A stretch of 64,000 bases of DNA. Source: Cytophagales bacterium WSM2-2 (GTDB lineage: Bacteria > Bacteroidota > Bacteroidia > Cytophagales > Cyclobacteriaceae). The notes under the pieces were generated by a model. It made no database searches, had not been told where the DNA came from, and was given only the letters and a program-made list of their open reading frames with translations. The position numbers were made by a program, and so were the translations under genes. Each line of letters begins with the position of its first letter. Positions within the stretch are counted from its first letter, which is position 1. The stretch lies in NCBI GenBank assembly GCA_015472025.1, contig BNHL01000001.1, positions 3,398,001 to 3,462,000 on the forward strand. The letters are read 5' to 3'. This document shows, piece by piece, positions 32,719 through 42,132 of this stretch.

Positions 32719-35700
32719 TGGCGACAGTTTTTGAGCCGGAGATCAATCTCAAAAAATAGATACCCGGTTCGAAATTTTCATTCGTGACTTTAAATGAACC
32801 GCCTTTTGAAAAAGAGGACTGCGCTACAACCTCACCTTGCGAATTATAGATTTCAACTTTAACTTCTTTGTCATTGAAATCTGATGGAACAAACACATTG
32901 CTTGTTCCCACAACAGGATTGGGGGCGACTGTGACTTCGCTGAAGTCCTTGACTTCAACAGCAACAACATTGTACTCAGCGAACTTTCCATCATAGTCAA
33001 ACTGCTTTAATTTATAATATATTCTTCCGGACGGGACTGAGAAATCCGTTAGTTCGTAATCGTGGGCGCTATTGGTTATTCCGTTTCCTTTGGCTTGCCC
33101 GATTTCTTCATAGGAAAAACCATCGGTTGAGCGTTCTATAATAAAGTAATCGTTATTTAGCTCAGAAAGAGTTCGCCAGGAAAGTTTGACATGACTCGAA
33201 AGCGCAGTTGCCTGAAAACTCTCGAGTTGAATCGGAAGGGGAGAACTTCCGTCCGACACCGCCCAAATTCCATACTGAGTGGTTGAAACAGAGGCAGATG
33301 TGGCAGTGCTTCCAGCGGGAGGCAGGCTTGGATCCCAATAAGTTGAATTCCAGCGTTGAGCTTTGAGGGTGTTTAATGAGCCAACCTCCGAAGTGGTTGC
33401 ATTAAAGGTAATTGTTGCTGTTGGTAAGGTGGTGTAAGCATTTGGTGTGATTATCCAAAACCTGTCAACAATGTTTGTACCATTGTTTATGCCCAGGGAG
33501 GTTCCATTTGGAGGAGGGGTGTTTCCGGAGCCTGTGCCATAAGTGGCAGCACTAATTGTTGCTCCAAAGGGTTGACCTCCGCTACTGATAGTAATATTGA
33601 GTGGTATATACTCGCTTGCGCTTTTTCCAAAAGGGAATACATAAGGACCAGTTTGTGCGTTCGTAGTCCATGTGACATGCGCATAAGGTGAAGTTTGGGC
33701 TTCACTTTTGATATAACCTGAGCTGCGAGTAATTGCTCCGGTACTCGAATTTGTAATGTAAAGTGTTTTAGTATTTAAATCGAGCCCTCCTTGGTTAAGA
33801 GCGAGCGTGTAAGTCGAGCCGATGGTCATTGATTTTTCAAGTTGCACGAGCTGACTTGATGAGGCTGTATTAATCGTGACGTTTGTGAAAGTTTCATTTG
33901 CTGAACCGGAAATTAGCTGGTTAGCTCCGCTGTGATTGGCACCTGTAAAAGTGATTGGCGTAAATACGTTAGTAAAACTGCTGTTGTTTGTCCAGTTGCC
34001 GCCAACACTGACACCGGAAATTGTACCTCCAGAATTGACAAAGGATGTCCCTGACCCTAAAGTCAGATCATTGTCGACTACTAGACTCACTGATCCAGAT
34101 GCTGGACTCGATAGAGAAATAGGATTGGCACCTGTTTGAGCCATTGTCAGACTACCCTTCACCAAAAATGTCCCGGCAGGAAGAACATATGAAGAGCTAG
34201 AACCTATAAATTGAATGTTGCCGTATGTAAGAGCAGAGACCCCACTGGTCGGAATAACAGGGTAAATAAAGGTGCCAAAAGGGTGTGTCGGACCAGCGTC
34301 AACTGTGCCAAAGCCTGTAAGAGAATTGCCTATCGTGAACGAAGCGCCAGGATAAATCTGGAAAGAACGTGATAAGCCTCCAGTGATATCTCGACCTGAT
34401 GCTGCCGTGAACGAACCTGATTGTATTTTCAAATCTCCAGTAAAAGTGGACGGAGTAAGATTGTTCGAACCTGTAAGGCTAAGCCCGGAGGAAGAAGTGT
34501 TATTTGAATAAATGGAACTATAGACCCATCCGGTAGCACTAGTTGACGGGAATGCGACAGTTTGTGCCGAAGTCCCGTTATAATTGAAAATGCTTGTGCC
34601 CGAAACGGGTGCTTTGAGTGTACCTCTAACCCCAGTCATTGTTCCTCCAAGACGGATCTCACCGGTGCCACTATTGTCCAGGATTCCTGATACTTCATTA
34701 TTGACGACATTTACAAGGTTGAAGTTCAGATTGCCCAATGTTAACAGTCCGGTGGTAAGCACGACTTGAGCTATTGGTATCGTGGTGGAACCATTCCCTC
34801 CGGCACTACCTATGGTAAGCAAAGCGCAGGATGCTGTTCCGTCATTGATATTCCAGGAATTTTTTTTGCCATTTACTGAAGGGTGCTGGATGGTTACGGT
34901 GCTCGATACTGTCAATGAATTTCCGAGATGAGTTACACTTTGATCGAGCCCGGTTGAGGCGAAAATCAAAGAGAAACATTGACTGGGTGCATTGACTTGT
35001 ACGTTAACACTACTGGCGGATAGTCGTAGTGCAATCGTTACCCCATCTGTGGAGGTGGGTATCGTTTCGATTGCGTAGCTAACATTAGAAAAATTGCCAC
35101 TCGCGAGACCAGTCAGGGTTAATTGGTTGTCATTTTGGATCGAAGCAACTGTTCCAATCTCAGCTCCACTGTTTAGTGAATAATCGACCAATACAATTGG
35201 ACCGGGAATGCCTTGGAGATTGGAAAATCCAGATCCGGTGACAATGTTAGATGCACCGGAAGCTGTGAGTGTGCCGGCCATCAACTTCATCCATGTAGTT
35301 GAAGAGTTCCAGTTGGCGGCCCCAAAGACTCGATTTGTAACAGTACCTGTTGTAGTGGCTATTGGTTCTCCGACTTGAAACTCCCGACTTTGCGCATCGC
35401 CAATAGTCAAAACCGGTGAGTTTGATGACGTAAAAGTTGTAGATGCCACAGTACCTGCAAATGCCTGGCCGGCCCACACAAAGGACCCGGGATTGTATCG
35501 TCCGAAATAAAAATTACTGGGATTAGCTAAGACTGCATCAAAATCACTTGATGCATAAGTAAAGACTGGGGTTAGACTTAAACTGCCAGTAATGCCACTC
35601 GTTGCCAAGCCCCAATATCTGTGCACACTTTTACTTGGAGACAAGAGCGAGGTAAGTATCTGTGGGTGATCGGTACCTATTGTGAAGGCGGTGAATGATA

Positions 35701-37984
35701 CCGTTGAACTTGTAACGGTGAAAGTGGAGTTGAGCATCTGAAATGGAGCATACGCATTGCCGCTCCCAATTTCGAAACTAATGGTCGCTGCACATGCACT
35801 CCCACAAGAGTTAAATTTTTTCTGAAAGTTGCCATCAACAAAGCAGGAGGTAGGCGAAGGTGTTCTTGATACAATGCCTCCCGCTGCAAGGATCATATTG
35901 TAAGAAGAAGTCGTTATGATTGTGCCATTCGTCAGCGTTAATGTACCTGTCACCGTTGGACTTGATGCAAGTATGATATTATTTGGGTTGTCAATGGTAA
36001 GGTTAGGAAAGGTACTCGCTTGAGACCCTGCAATTTTTTGCCCGGCACCAGCAGTGAATATGACTGTCGATCCTGTATTAGTAATTGAACCTCCGTTTTT
36101 AGCCCATGATCCATTATCTCCTGTGATGGTGATGGTGGATCCGGAGTTAGTAATACTACCACCATTTTGGGTCAGCGATCCACCGTTTCCATTAATAGTC
36201 ATATTCTTCGAGTTGAAATCAAAAGTCCCACCCGAGATCAGGAAATTTCCCACCGTCAGATTATTTGAAAGGGTGGTTGTAATAGAACCAAACGTGGAAT
36301 GAGTAAGAGTACCTCCAATAGTCATAGCCGGGATATTTGAAATTGCTCCATTCCCCGTAAGAGTAAGATTTCCATTTATCCGGGTTACATTGCTCATATC
36401 AACTACTCCGGGACCATTGATAAGAATATTCTCGTATTGGAAGCTGCTGTTAGGTTTCAAGGTGGCTCCAGCTCCACCCGTGGAAAGCTGAATTGTTGTA
36501 TTAGGTCCAATTGAATTTGCACTGCCTGTGAAGGTAAGTTCGGGGAACGTGGTATTCCAGGTGTCGTACCTGATTTGGCTTGTACCAGTCATCGTAATAC
36601 CAGCACTACCTGTAATGTGATTGACCGGAACATCATAAAGAATGGCAGAGCCTGAAGTAGTAAGTAGAACATCCACCTGAATGTTACCTGTGCAGCTCTT
36701 AGTTCCTGAATTGGATATTGTGAGCTTATTAAAAACTGCGATAGATGAGCCGCCCAAAATTGTTTGATTTCCAGGATAGCCGTAGTCCACCTCATTGGAA
36801 TAAGTATGAAAATCAAAACCTGAAACCAATCCACCATTAGTAAGAGGATGGAAAAGAGGAGTATAGACCAACAGATATCCCCCAGTGCCATTGACAAACG
36901 ATGCACTTGTGGTTCCCACTTGCATTGCAAACCCAGAGGTGGCGCTCAAAGATAGTTTACCAGTATTCATAACTGATACTGAGTTATTTATTTGCAAGCT
37001 CGCCATGCCAATCATGTTTGCACCGGAATAACTGTAGGATCCGGCAACGGAGACAGTGTATATCCCACTATTGTTTGCCGGAGCCAGCCATGTACCGTTA
37101 TTCACAATGCTGCAATTGAGAAACATACTTTCTCCTAAGGAATTTCTGAATTCCCCTCTTGAATTGACTGTTATAGTTCCAATAAATGTCTTAGTGCCAG
37201 AGCTTGTTCTTGAAAAATTCAAGACACCATCAAGTGTTGTTGCTCCGTTTACTGTGAGCGTGCAATTTCCTAAAGTCGAAACCTGACCAAAAGTTGTGGC
37301 AGGGTTGACTGTGAAACCGTTAGTTACGCTGATCTGGCCTGCAGTACTGGATGGGTTATCAATTATTCCACCCTCAGTAATTGTAAGTGAATTGACAGTA
37401 ACGCTTATTCCGGCAAAGGGACTCCATGATCCAGTGTTTCCAATTTTAAGATTGCCAAGGGTGATAGTTGGACTTGTATAATCTGCTTTGAATGTTCCAT
37501 CGACTATGAAATCTTTTGAAGCTATTTGCATAATCTGAACATTCGTAAAATTTGGTGTTTGTAATGCTGGTATTGTGAAATTCCCCTTCAGGTCTAACGT
37601 CCAGCTGCTCGAAATAGCCTGTATCACGCAAGATCCATTCAATATGAAATTGCCGTTGACGGTGAATGTGAAGGACGATGCAGAACTCAGTGTTAGGCTG
37701 CTTACACCAGCGACAATTGTTATATCGTTGATTGTAGTAGAAATGTTTATAGTCACATTATGACTGATACTTACATTGTCACCGGGTAATGGAACATTCA
37801 AACCCGTCCACGTATTTGGATCACTCCAAAGACCAGCCTGTCGGGTTGTGATTTGACCTTTTGCTGAGAAAGCAACAGCACATAATATAATTAAGGCAAG
37901 CAGGTACTTCCCTACAGGGTTAAAGATTGTAACCTGGAAGTTAAATAGCTTACTACTCGAGCTCTTTTCTTTTATTAATCTCAT
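32687..37984 (-). CDS. Giant repetitive surface protein with type IX sorting domain
   Basis: The 1765-residue protein has a signal-type hydrophobic stretch ('YLLALIILCAVAFSAKGQ', about 27-44) after a long charged start. Then come roughly 1500 residues rich in Ser, Thr, Gly and Asn, full of short beta repeats ('GSITNSGSTITITG', 'GSITNTGSTVIFTAG' around residues 600-650) that suggest a beta-helix or stacked beta rolls. Around 1590-1680 is a Fn3-like segment ('LPIQLESFQA', 'VKLSWRTLSELNNDYFIIERS'). The last ~75 residues are a type A sorting domain ('VAPNPVVGTS', 'EPGIYFLRLISG'). It should be a large secreted or surface adhesin. No catalytic motif is seen. It overlaps the sirtuin gene tail to tail. 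Confidence 0.9.
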   Translation of the reverse strand: MRLIKEKSSSSKLFNFQVTIFNPVGKYLLALIILCAVAFSAKGQITTRQAGLWSDPNTWTGLNVPLPGDNVSISHNVTINISTTINDITIVAGVSSLTLSSASSFTFTVNGNFILNGSCVIQAISSSWTLDLKGNFTIPALQTPNFTNVQIMQIASKDFIVDGTFKADYTSPTITLGNLKIGNTGSWSPFAGISVTVNSLTITEGGIIDNPSSTAGQISVTNGFTVNPATTFGQVSTLGNCTLTVNGATTLDGVLNFSRTSSGTKTFIGTITVNSRGEFRNSLGESMFLNCSIVNNGTWLAPANNSGIYTVSVAGSYSYSGANMIGMASLQINNSVSVMNTGKLSLSATSGFAMQVGTTSASFVNGTGGYLLVYTPLFHPLTNGGLVSGFDFHTYSNEVDYGYPGNQTILGGSSIAVFNKLTISNSGTKSCTGNIQVDVLLTTSGSAILYDVPVNHITGSAGITMTGTSQIRYDTWNTTFPELTFTGSANSIGPNTTIQLSTGGAGATLKPNSSFQYENILINGPGVVDMSNVTRINGNLTLTGNGAISNIPAMTIGGTLTHSTFGSITTTLSNNLTVGNFLISGGTFDFNSKNMTINGNGGSLTQNGGSITNSGSTITITGDNGSWAKNGGSITNTGSTVIFTAGAGQKIAGSQASTFPNLTIDNPNNIILASSPTVTGTLTLTNGTIITTSSYNMILAAGGIVSRTPSPTSCFVDGNFQKKFNSCGSACAATISFEIGSGNAYAPFQMLNSTFTVTSSTVSFTAFTIGTDHPQILTSLLSPSKSVHRYWGLATSGITGSLSLTPVFTYASSDFDAVLANPSNFYFGRYNPGSFVWAGQAFAGTVASTTFTSSNSPVLTIGDAQSREFQVGEPIATTTGTVTNRVFGAANWNSSTTWMKLMAGTLTASGASNIVTGSGFSNLQGIPGPIVLVDYSLNSGAEIGTVASIQNDNQLTLTGLASGNFSNVSYAIETIPTSTDGVTIALRLSASSVNVQVNAPSQCFSLIFASTGLDQSVTHLGNSLTVSSTVTIQHPSVNGKKNSWNINDGTASCALLTIGSAGGNGSTTIPIAQVVLTTGLLTLGNLNFNLVNVVNNEVSGILDNSGTGEIRLGGTMTGVRGTLKAPVSGTSIFNYNGTSAQTVAFPSTSATGWVYSSIYSNNTSSSGLSLTGSNNLTPSTFTGDLKIQSGSFTAASGRDITGGLSRSFQIYPGASFTIGNSLTGFGTVDAGPTHPFGTFIYPVIPTSGVSALTYGNIQFIGSSSSYVLPAGTFLVKGSLTMAQTGANPISLSSPASGSVSLVVDNDLTLGSGTSFVNSGGTISGVSVGGNWTNNSSFTNVFTPITFTGANHSGANQLISGSANETFTNVTINTASSSQLVQLEKSMTIGSTYTLALNQGGLDLNTKTLYITNSSTGAITRSSGYIKSEAQTSPYAHVTWTTNAQTGPYVFPFGKSASEYIPLNITISSGGQPFGATISAATYGTGSGNTPPPNGTSLGINNGTNIVDRFWIITPNAYTTLPTATITFNATTSEVGSLNTLKAQRWNSTYWDPSLPPAGSTATSASVSTTQYGIWAVSDGSSPLPIQLESFQATALSSHVKLSWRTLSELNNDYFIIERSTDGFSYEEIGQAKGNGITNSAHDYELTDFSVPSGRIYYKLKQFDYDGKFAEYNVVAVEVKDFSEVTVAPNPVVGTSNVFVPSDFNDKEVKVEIYNSQGEVVAQSSFSKGGSFKVTNENFEPGIYFLRLISGSKTVATKFLVSRDQP

Positions 37985-38149
37985 AAATCAGACTTTTTCA
38001 AGAACCGATTTACGAAGGGACAACGAGGACGATTGCAATCACTTATCTGTTGGGATCGATAAATGATTCAAACCACTGGCTATTTGATTAGAGAGGAATT
38101 GATTTGCCTGCCGGCATCCAGACTTTGCTTATGAAAAGAATCACATCAC

Positions 38150-39409
38150 TTAAGTAGCCTTCCTGAAAATAGCAGTCGCATTGTGCCCTCCAAACCCGAA
38201 GGTATTGCTCATGGCAGCATTCACCGTTTTGCGCTCGGCCTTTCCTAAAGTAAGATTGAGTGAGGCGGGAATATTTTCGTCTAAGTTTTGAGTATTGATC
38301 GTAGGAGGGATGATGTCGTTCTTAACGGCAAGGATAGATGCAATGCCCTCGATAGCCCCTGCTGCTCCGAGCAAATGGCCTGTGGCGGATTTAGTGGCGC
38401 TGATATTCAAGTGCGTTGGATTACTTCCGAAAAGTCTGACCATTGCCTTTGTCTCGCTAATATCACCGAGAGGAGTTGAGGTGGCGTGAGCATTCAGGTA
38501 GTCAATTTCAGAAGGTTTCATATCAGCGTCATCCAATGCTTCCTGCATTCCCAGCAAAGCCCCTTCGCCTTCGGGATGAGTCCCTGTGAGATGGTAAGCG
38601 TCTGCGCTCATTCCGCCACCCGCCACTTCGGCATAAATTTTTGCGCCCCGTTTGATAGCGTGTTCATATTCCTCCAGGATCAACGCTCCGGCTCCTTCAC
38701 CCATAACAAATCCATCGCGGTCTTTATCGAAAGGACGTGAAGCGGTGAGCGGGTCATCATTGCGTGTAGATAATGCTTTAGATGCGTTGAAACCACCAAT
38801 GCCTGCTTCGTTGATAGCTGCCTCTGAACCACCCGTAACGATGATGTTTGCTTTTCCCCATCGTATATAATTGAAAGCATCAATGATTGCTGTGGTTGAC
38901 GTGGCGCAAGCGGATATAGTTGTGAAGTTCGGGCCCATGAAGCCATATTTGATTGAAATCCATCCTGATGCGATGTCTGCAATAACTTTGGGAATGAAGA
39001 ATGGATTAAATCGTGGAGTGCCATCTCCTTTGGCAAACTCAATCACTTGCTCCTGGAAAGTCTGAAAGCCACCGTTCCCCGATCCCCAAATGACGCCCAC
39101 TTTTCGCTTATCAATTTTTTCAAGATCGAGCAATGAATCTTTGATAGCTTCGTCTGCGGCAACCATGGCGAATTGCGTGAACTTATCCATCTTTCGCAAT
39201 TCTGGCCGATCGAAGTATTTATCAAACTCAAATCCTTTCACTTCACAAGCAAACCTGGTCTTGAATTTCGAAGTGTCAAAATGGGTGATCGGACCTGCAC
39301 CACTTTTCCCGCTGATCAGATTGCTCCAGAAATCGGGCACGTTGTTTCCGATAGGGGTAATGGCGCCTAAGCCGGTGACTACTACTCTGCGTGCCTGGAT
39401 GGTTTTCAT
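38150..39409 (-). CDS. fabF: 3-oxoacyl-ACP synthase II
   Basis: The 419-residue protein has the KAS II signature: the nucleophile in 'TISACATSTTAI' (about residue 167), the two His in 'NAHATSTPLGD' and 'SATGHLLGAAG', and 'VVVTGLGAITPIGNN' at the start. It condenses malonyl-ACP with acyl-ACP in fatty acid elongation. Usually acpP or a ketoreductase stands beside it; here neither does, so this may be one of several FabF copies. It is transcribed from the minus strand upstream of the giant surface-protein gene, with no operon partner and a 165-base gap. Confidence 0.93.
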   Translation of the reverse strand: MKTIQARRVVVTGLGAITPIGNNVPDFWSNLISGKSGAGPITHFDTSKFKTRFACEVKGFEFDKYFDRPELRKMDKFTQFAMVAADEAIKDSLLDLEKIDKRKVGVIWGSGNGGFQTFQEQVIEFAKGDGTPRFNPFFIPKVIADIASGWISIKYGFMGPNFTTISACATSTTAIIDAFNYIRWGKANIIVTGGSEAAINEAGIGGFNASKALSTRNDDPLTASRPFDKDRDGFVMGEGAGALILEEYEHAIKRGAKIYAEVAGGGMSADAYHLTGTHPEGEGALLGMQEALDDADMKPSEIDYLNAHATSTPLGDISETKAMVRLFGSNPTHLNISATKSATGHLLGAAGAIEGIASILAVKNDIIPPTINTQNLDENIPASLNLTLGKAERKTVNAAMSNTFGFGGHNATAIFRKAT

Positions 39410-39463
39410 AAGTGAATGTTGAGTTTGAATATATTGAAATGATCTTTCGACTGTTCGATTTAT

Positions 39464-40018
39464 CTATTGATTCACGATTCCAGACAGGACATTTTCCCTT
39501 ATTGTTAAGAAATCGCGATCGTTGGTTAGTCTCGTGAGCTGCACAGCTGCCAGCATATTCGTGATGACCATCAGGGCTTTTGTTCGGGGTGCCTCAGTAA
39601 AAGTGAATGTTTTATTCTTTTTTCCTTCTTCCAAAATGGAAGTAACCCATTCGAGAATTTCACCCGCAAAAATTTTCAAGGCTTTGGCAAGTTTTGTATC
39701 CACTGTTTTCAGGTCTGTAGCCAGCGATCCGACCAGGCACACCCGGCCTTCTTTGTGAATGACATTGTAAATAGAAAGAAAGGCTTTAATCTTCATCGTG
39801 GAATCTTTCGCCGATACAGATTCTTGCAGGTGATGTAACCTTTCGGTGTGAGTTTCAAGTAAGGCCAGCCCTAAATCGGTTTTAGTCGGGAAGTAATAAT
39901 GTATCGAAGCGTTTTTGATCTTCAGTTTTTTTGAAATGTCGTAGAAACTAAAGGCATTGTACCCCAGGTCGCGGACTAGCGTGTCGGTCAGTTCGATAAT
40001 TTGATCACGGGTGGTCAT
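39464..40018 (-). CDS. TetR/AcrR family repressor
   Basis: Taking the ATG at 40018 gives 184 residues; the frame is open up to 40075, but a promoter and operator occupy that stretch. The TetR HTH is clear: 'ITELTDTLVRDLG'-like start 'IELTDTLVRDLGYNAFSFYD', then 'ISKKLKIKNASIHYYFPTKTDLG'. The C-terminal ligand domain is divergent as usual. It likely represses its own transcription: a 20-base palindrome lies between the -33 and -7 boxes just upstream (40044-40063). Its own target genes may include the AraC/DUF1348/YHS cluster, but only autoregulation is visible. Confidence 0.9.
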   Translation of the reverse strand: MTTRDQIIELTDTLVRDLGYNAFSFYDISKKLKIKNASIHYYFPTKTDLGLALLETHTERLHHLQESVSAKDSTMKIKAFLSIYNVIHKEGRVCLVGSLATDLKTVDTKLAKALKIFAGEILEWVTSILEEGKKNKTFTFTEAPRTKALMVITNMLAAVQLTRLTNDRDFLTIRENVLSGIVNQ

Positions 40019-40037
40019 CAACTTTCCTTTACTACTG

Positions 40038-40069
40038 CAAATATACCTACCAATTAGTAGGTAAGCAAA
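40038..40069 (-). promoter_or_regulatory. tetR promoter with palindromic operator between -33 and -7
   Basis: On the minus strand TTTG (40069-40066), a 20-base spacer and TATATTTG (40045-40038) form a perfect Bacteroidetes promoter. The spacer almost coincides with the palindrome TACCTACCAATTAGTAGGTA (40044-40063; arms TACCTAC and GTAGGTA are exact). The position and spacing fit a TetR-type operator that shuts its own promoter. The predicted transcript starts near 40031, about 13 bases before the ATG at 40018. Confidence 0.75.
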
Positions 40070-40074
40070 TACCA

Positions 40075-40953
40075 CTATTCGGCTCGTGCAAAGCCAACCG
40101 TTTCCCGGTAAAGCTGCGGAGAGACATCGGCATTATTTTTAAAGAACCGGCTGAAGTAATGCTCATCATTAAAACCCAGGTGATAGGAAATCTCTTTTAC
40201 AGTTTTATAAGTCAGGTATAACTCACGTTTGGCTTCGATAATTATTCTTTCGGAGATAAGCTCTGTCAGTGTTTTGTTGAAGTATCCCTTGGCGATCTTG
40301 CCGAGCGCTTTTGGGGTGATGTGAAGAATTTCCGCATATTCGTTAGCCGAATGCCTGGTACGATAATGTTGCTCAATTGCATCTTTTAAATTCTGGAGGA
40401 TAAATGGCTCCTTTGTTTCCTCCAGGCTGACCTGCATCTCCTGATTTTGGCTGACCTTCACGCGGGAGGCGGAAATCAATATGATTTTCAAATAGGAAGT
40501 CAGTAGTTCGTATTGTGCGAGCTCGGCATTTTTCATCTCTGCAATCATCTGCTCAACGGTTGATTCAAACCGATCACACTCTGATTGCGGCATCACCGTA
40601 AAAGAGGGTTGATAAATATTATTGAAGAGAACTCCATGGCACGCCACCGCCTGGTGATGTTTGTGGATGCAAAAGAAATCGGGATGGAAGTTGATTGTGA
40701 TTCCTCTGAGTTCCGGTGCATTCCTAAGCATAAACGGTTGATAAGGCGAAAAACTCAGTAAGTAGTTTTTTCTCACCTCATGTTCTGCAAAATCGGCTTT
40801 CAGGATAGCAGAACCTTCTGTGATCAGAATTAGCGAATAGTAATTCAACCGCTGGATGTGGTCGTAATTGCTATTATCTTCAAAACGGGAAATCTTGAAG
40901 GCAAGGTTCCCGTTCTGAGGACTGATCAGGGTATAAGTTGCAGGATTGATCAT
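40075..40953 (-). CDS. AraC family transcriptional regulator
   Basis: The 292-residue protein has an N-terminal cupin-like sensing domain (about 1-160: 'YSLILITEGSAILKADF', 'LLSFSPYQPFML') and a C-terminal AraC HTH ('YAEILHITPKALGKIAKG', 'EISYHLGFNDEHYFSRFFKN'). The layout is that of classical AraC regulators. It lies seven bases after the DUF1348 gene on the same strand, so it is co-transcribed with DUF1348 and YHS. Direct repeats 21 bases apart upstream of the cluster (42173-42201) are candidate binding sites. Confidence 0.92.
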   Translation of the reverse strand: MINPATYTLISPQNGNLAFKISRFEDNSNYDHIQRLNYYSLILITEGSAILKADFAEHEVRKNYLLSFSPYQPFMLRNAPELRGITINFHPDFFCIHKHHQAVACHGVLFNNIYQPSFTVMPQSECDRFESTVEQMIAEMKNAELAQYELLTSYLKIILISASRVKVSQNQEMQVSLEETKEPFILQNLKDAIEQHYRTRHSANEYAEILHITPKALGKIAKGYFNKTLTELISERIIIEAKRELYLTYKTVKEISYHLGFNDEHYFSRFFKNNADVSPQLYRETVGFARAE

Positions 40954-40960
40954 CTATTTT

Positions 40961-41377
40961 TTACCTGAGCCGCCTGTCGGGTTCATCTATCTCAAGATCA
41001 TTGATGCTGGCAAATCTCTTGCGCATTAATCCATGCTCGTCAAATTCCCAGAGCTCATTGCCATAGCTCCGGTACCATTGACCGGATTTATCGTGCCATT
41101 CATATTCGAATCGTACAGCCATCCGGTCTTCACGAAAGCCCCAAAGTTCTTTTTTTAATTTGTAGTTGAGTTCCTTCTCCCATTTGCGTTTTAAGAATTG
41201 CTTCACTTCTTCGCGTCCATGAAGAAATTCGGTTCGATTTCTCCATTCCGTGTCGATCGTGTAAGCAAGACAGACTTTTTCAGGGTCTTTAGTATTCCAT
41301 GCGTCTTCAGCCTTTTGTACTTTTTCGAGGGCAGTCTCCAAAGTAAAAGGTGGTAAAGGATATTTTTTACTCTCCAT
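40961..41377 (-). CDS. DUF1348 / NTF2-like protein
   Basis: The 138-residue protein has the DUF1348 pattern: '[20 protein letters not shown]', then '[18 protein letters not shown]', '[22 protein letters not shown]' in parts, '[24 protein letters not shown]' and 'EPDRRL'. DUF1348 is a cone-shaped NTF2 fold without known activity. It occurs often near AhpD-like or YHS genes under AraC control. It is in the same strand unit as the AraC regulator (gap seven bases) and the YHS protein. Confidence 0.9.
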   Translation of the reverse strand: MESKKYPLPPFTLETALEKVQKAEDAWNTKDPEKVCLAYTIDTEWRNRTEFLHGREEVKQFLKRKWEKELNYKLKKELWGFREDRMAVRFEYEWHDKSGQWYRSYGNELWEFDEHGLMRKRFASINDLEIDEPDRRLR

Positions 41378-41420
41378 AAAGTGAAAGTTAAAGAAGCCAA
41401 TTTCTTTGGCTTCTTATAGT

Positions 41421-41894
41421 TTATTTCTTGTTAAGCTTAGCCCAGTTAACAGGCAGCTGATTTAATAAGTTCGTTTCATTCTTATTCCATTCAGGAAGAG
41501 TGTTGAACGGAGATCCGCTGAAATCTCCATTGAAGAACAGATGAAGTTTACCGTTGATCACTTTGAAAGTCTGTGGATTCACTGGTACTTTTTTTCCTTT
41601 TTCTGCTACACCCCAGGCGCAATACCCGTCACACACTGGCAAATATTTTTCAGGACTGCTTTTGAAAAGGTTCAGGTGCTGTGCGGATGCAAACTGGTAT
41701 TTCACACCATTAATTTCATGAGTGAATTCACTTGATCCTTTGACAGCCGCATTGTCGGTGAAGTAAGCGACCATGTCATAACCTCCGTTAGCTATTTTGT
41801 TTTTATCGACCGGATCTACGTTTTGAGCATAAGCAATACTTGTGAAAATAGTGAAGATTACTACAACGATGATGTTACGAATTGATGTTTTCAT
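41421..41894 (-). CDS. Exported YHS-domain protein
   Basis: The 157-residue protein has a signal peptide ending near 'SIAYAQ'. The YHS-like core comprises 'GYDMVAYFTDNAAVKGSSEF', 'INGVKYQFASAQHLNLFKSS', 'PEKYLPVCDGYCAWGVAEKG' and 'FFNGD'. YHS domains are linked to metal handling, though this two-Cys type is not proven to bind metal. It is the first intact gene of the AraC-controlled cluster; the remains of a carboxymuconolactone decarboxylase gene lie 25 bases upstream on the same strand, and that gene was probably the original operon head. Confidence 0.9.
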   Translation of the reverse strand: MKTSIRNIIVVVIFTIFTSIAYAQNVDPVDKNKIANGGYDMVAYFTDNAAVKGSSEFTHEINGVKYQFASAQHLNLFKSSPEKYLPVCDGYCAWGVAEKGKKVPVNPQTFKVINGKLHLFFNGDFSGSPFNTLPEWNKNETNLLNQLPVNWAKLNKK

Positions 41895-41918
41895 TTTGCT
41901 TTTATTTTTAAGTGAAGA

Positions 41919-42106
41919 TTAATTTACGAGTGCGGTTTTTTCGATCTTAGGAAAATCGATTTCAGCGTTAGCGGCCTTGTTGAAATAGTTAATGAAAATA
42001 TTTAGCCCGGTGTGGGAACCATACCCAATTTGCTTTGAATCGCGTTGAAGAGTACTTTCGATTTTCCTGTAGTTGATTCAAGACTGAGCACTGGAATTTT
42101 TTGCAT
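41919..42106 (-). pseudogene. Carboxymuconolactone decarboxylase (AhpD-like) gene with middle deleted
   Basis: The ATG at 42106 starts 'MQKIPVLSLESTTGKSKVLF' and continues to 'QSKLGMVP', which closely resembles the N-terminus of carboxymuconolactone decarboxylase/AhpD-like proteins. After residue ~31 the frame meets a stop at 42002. In another frame, just past the stop, the sequence reads 'LNIFINYFNKAANAEIDFP' and ends at TAA (41919-41921); this matches the C-terminal end of the same family ('ALNIxTNYxNHxxxTEIDFP'). The family is normally ~180 residues, so about 120 central residues, including the CxxC active site, have been lost. The remnant stands where the gene belongs, before the YHS gene. 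Confidence 0.8.
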
Positions 42107-42132
42107 CGTTTTAAAATTACGTTCTATCGTTA

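Noticed and set aside
33936..37763. Several plus-strand frames opposite the giant surface protein
   Set aside because: They are shadows of a long repetitive Ser/Thr-rich gene, with no start context or recognisable motif; the minus-strand frame with signal peptide and sorting domain explains the region.
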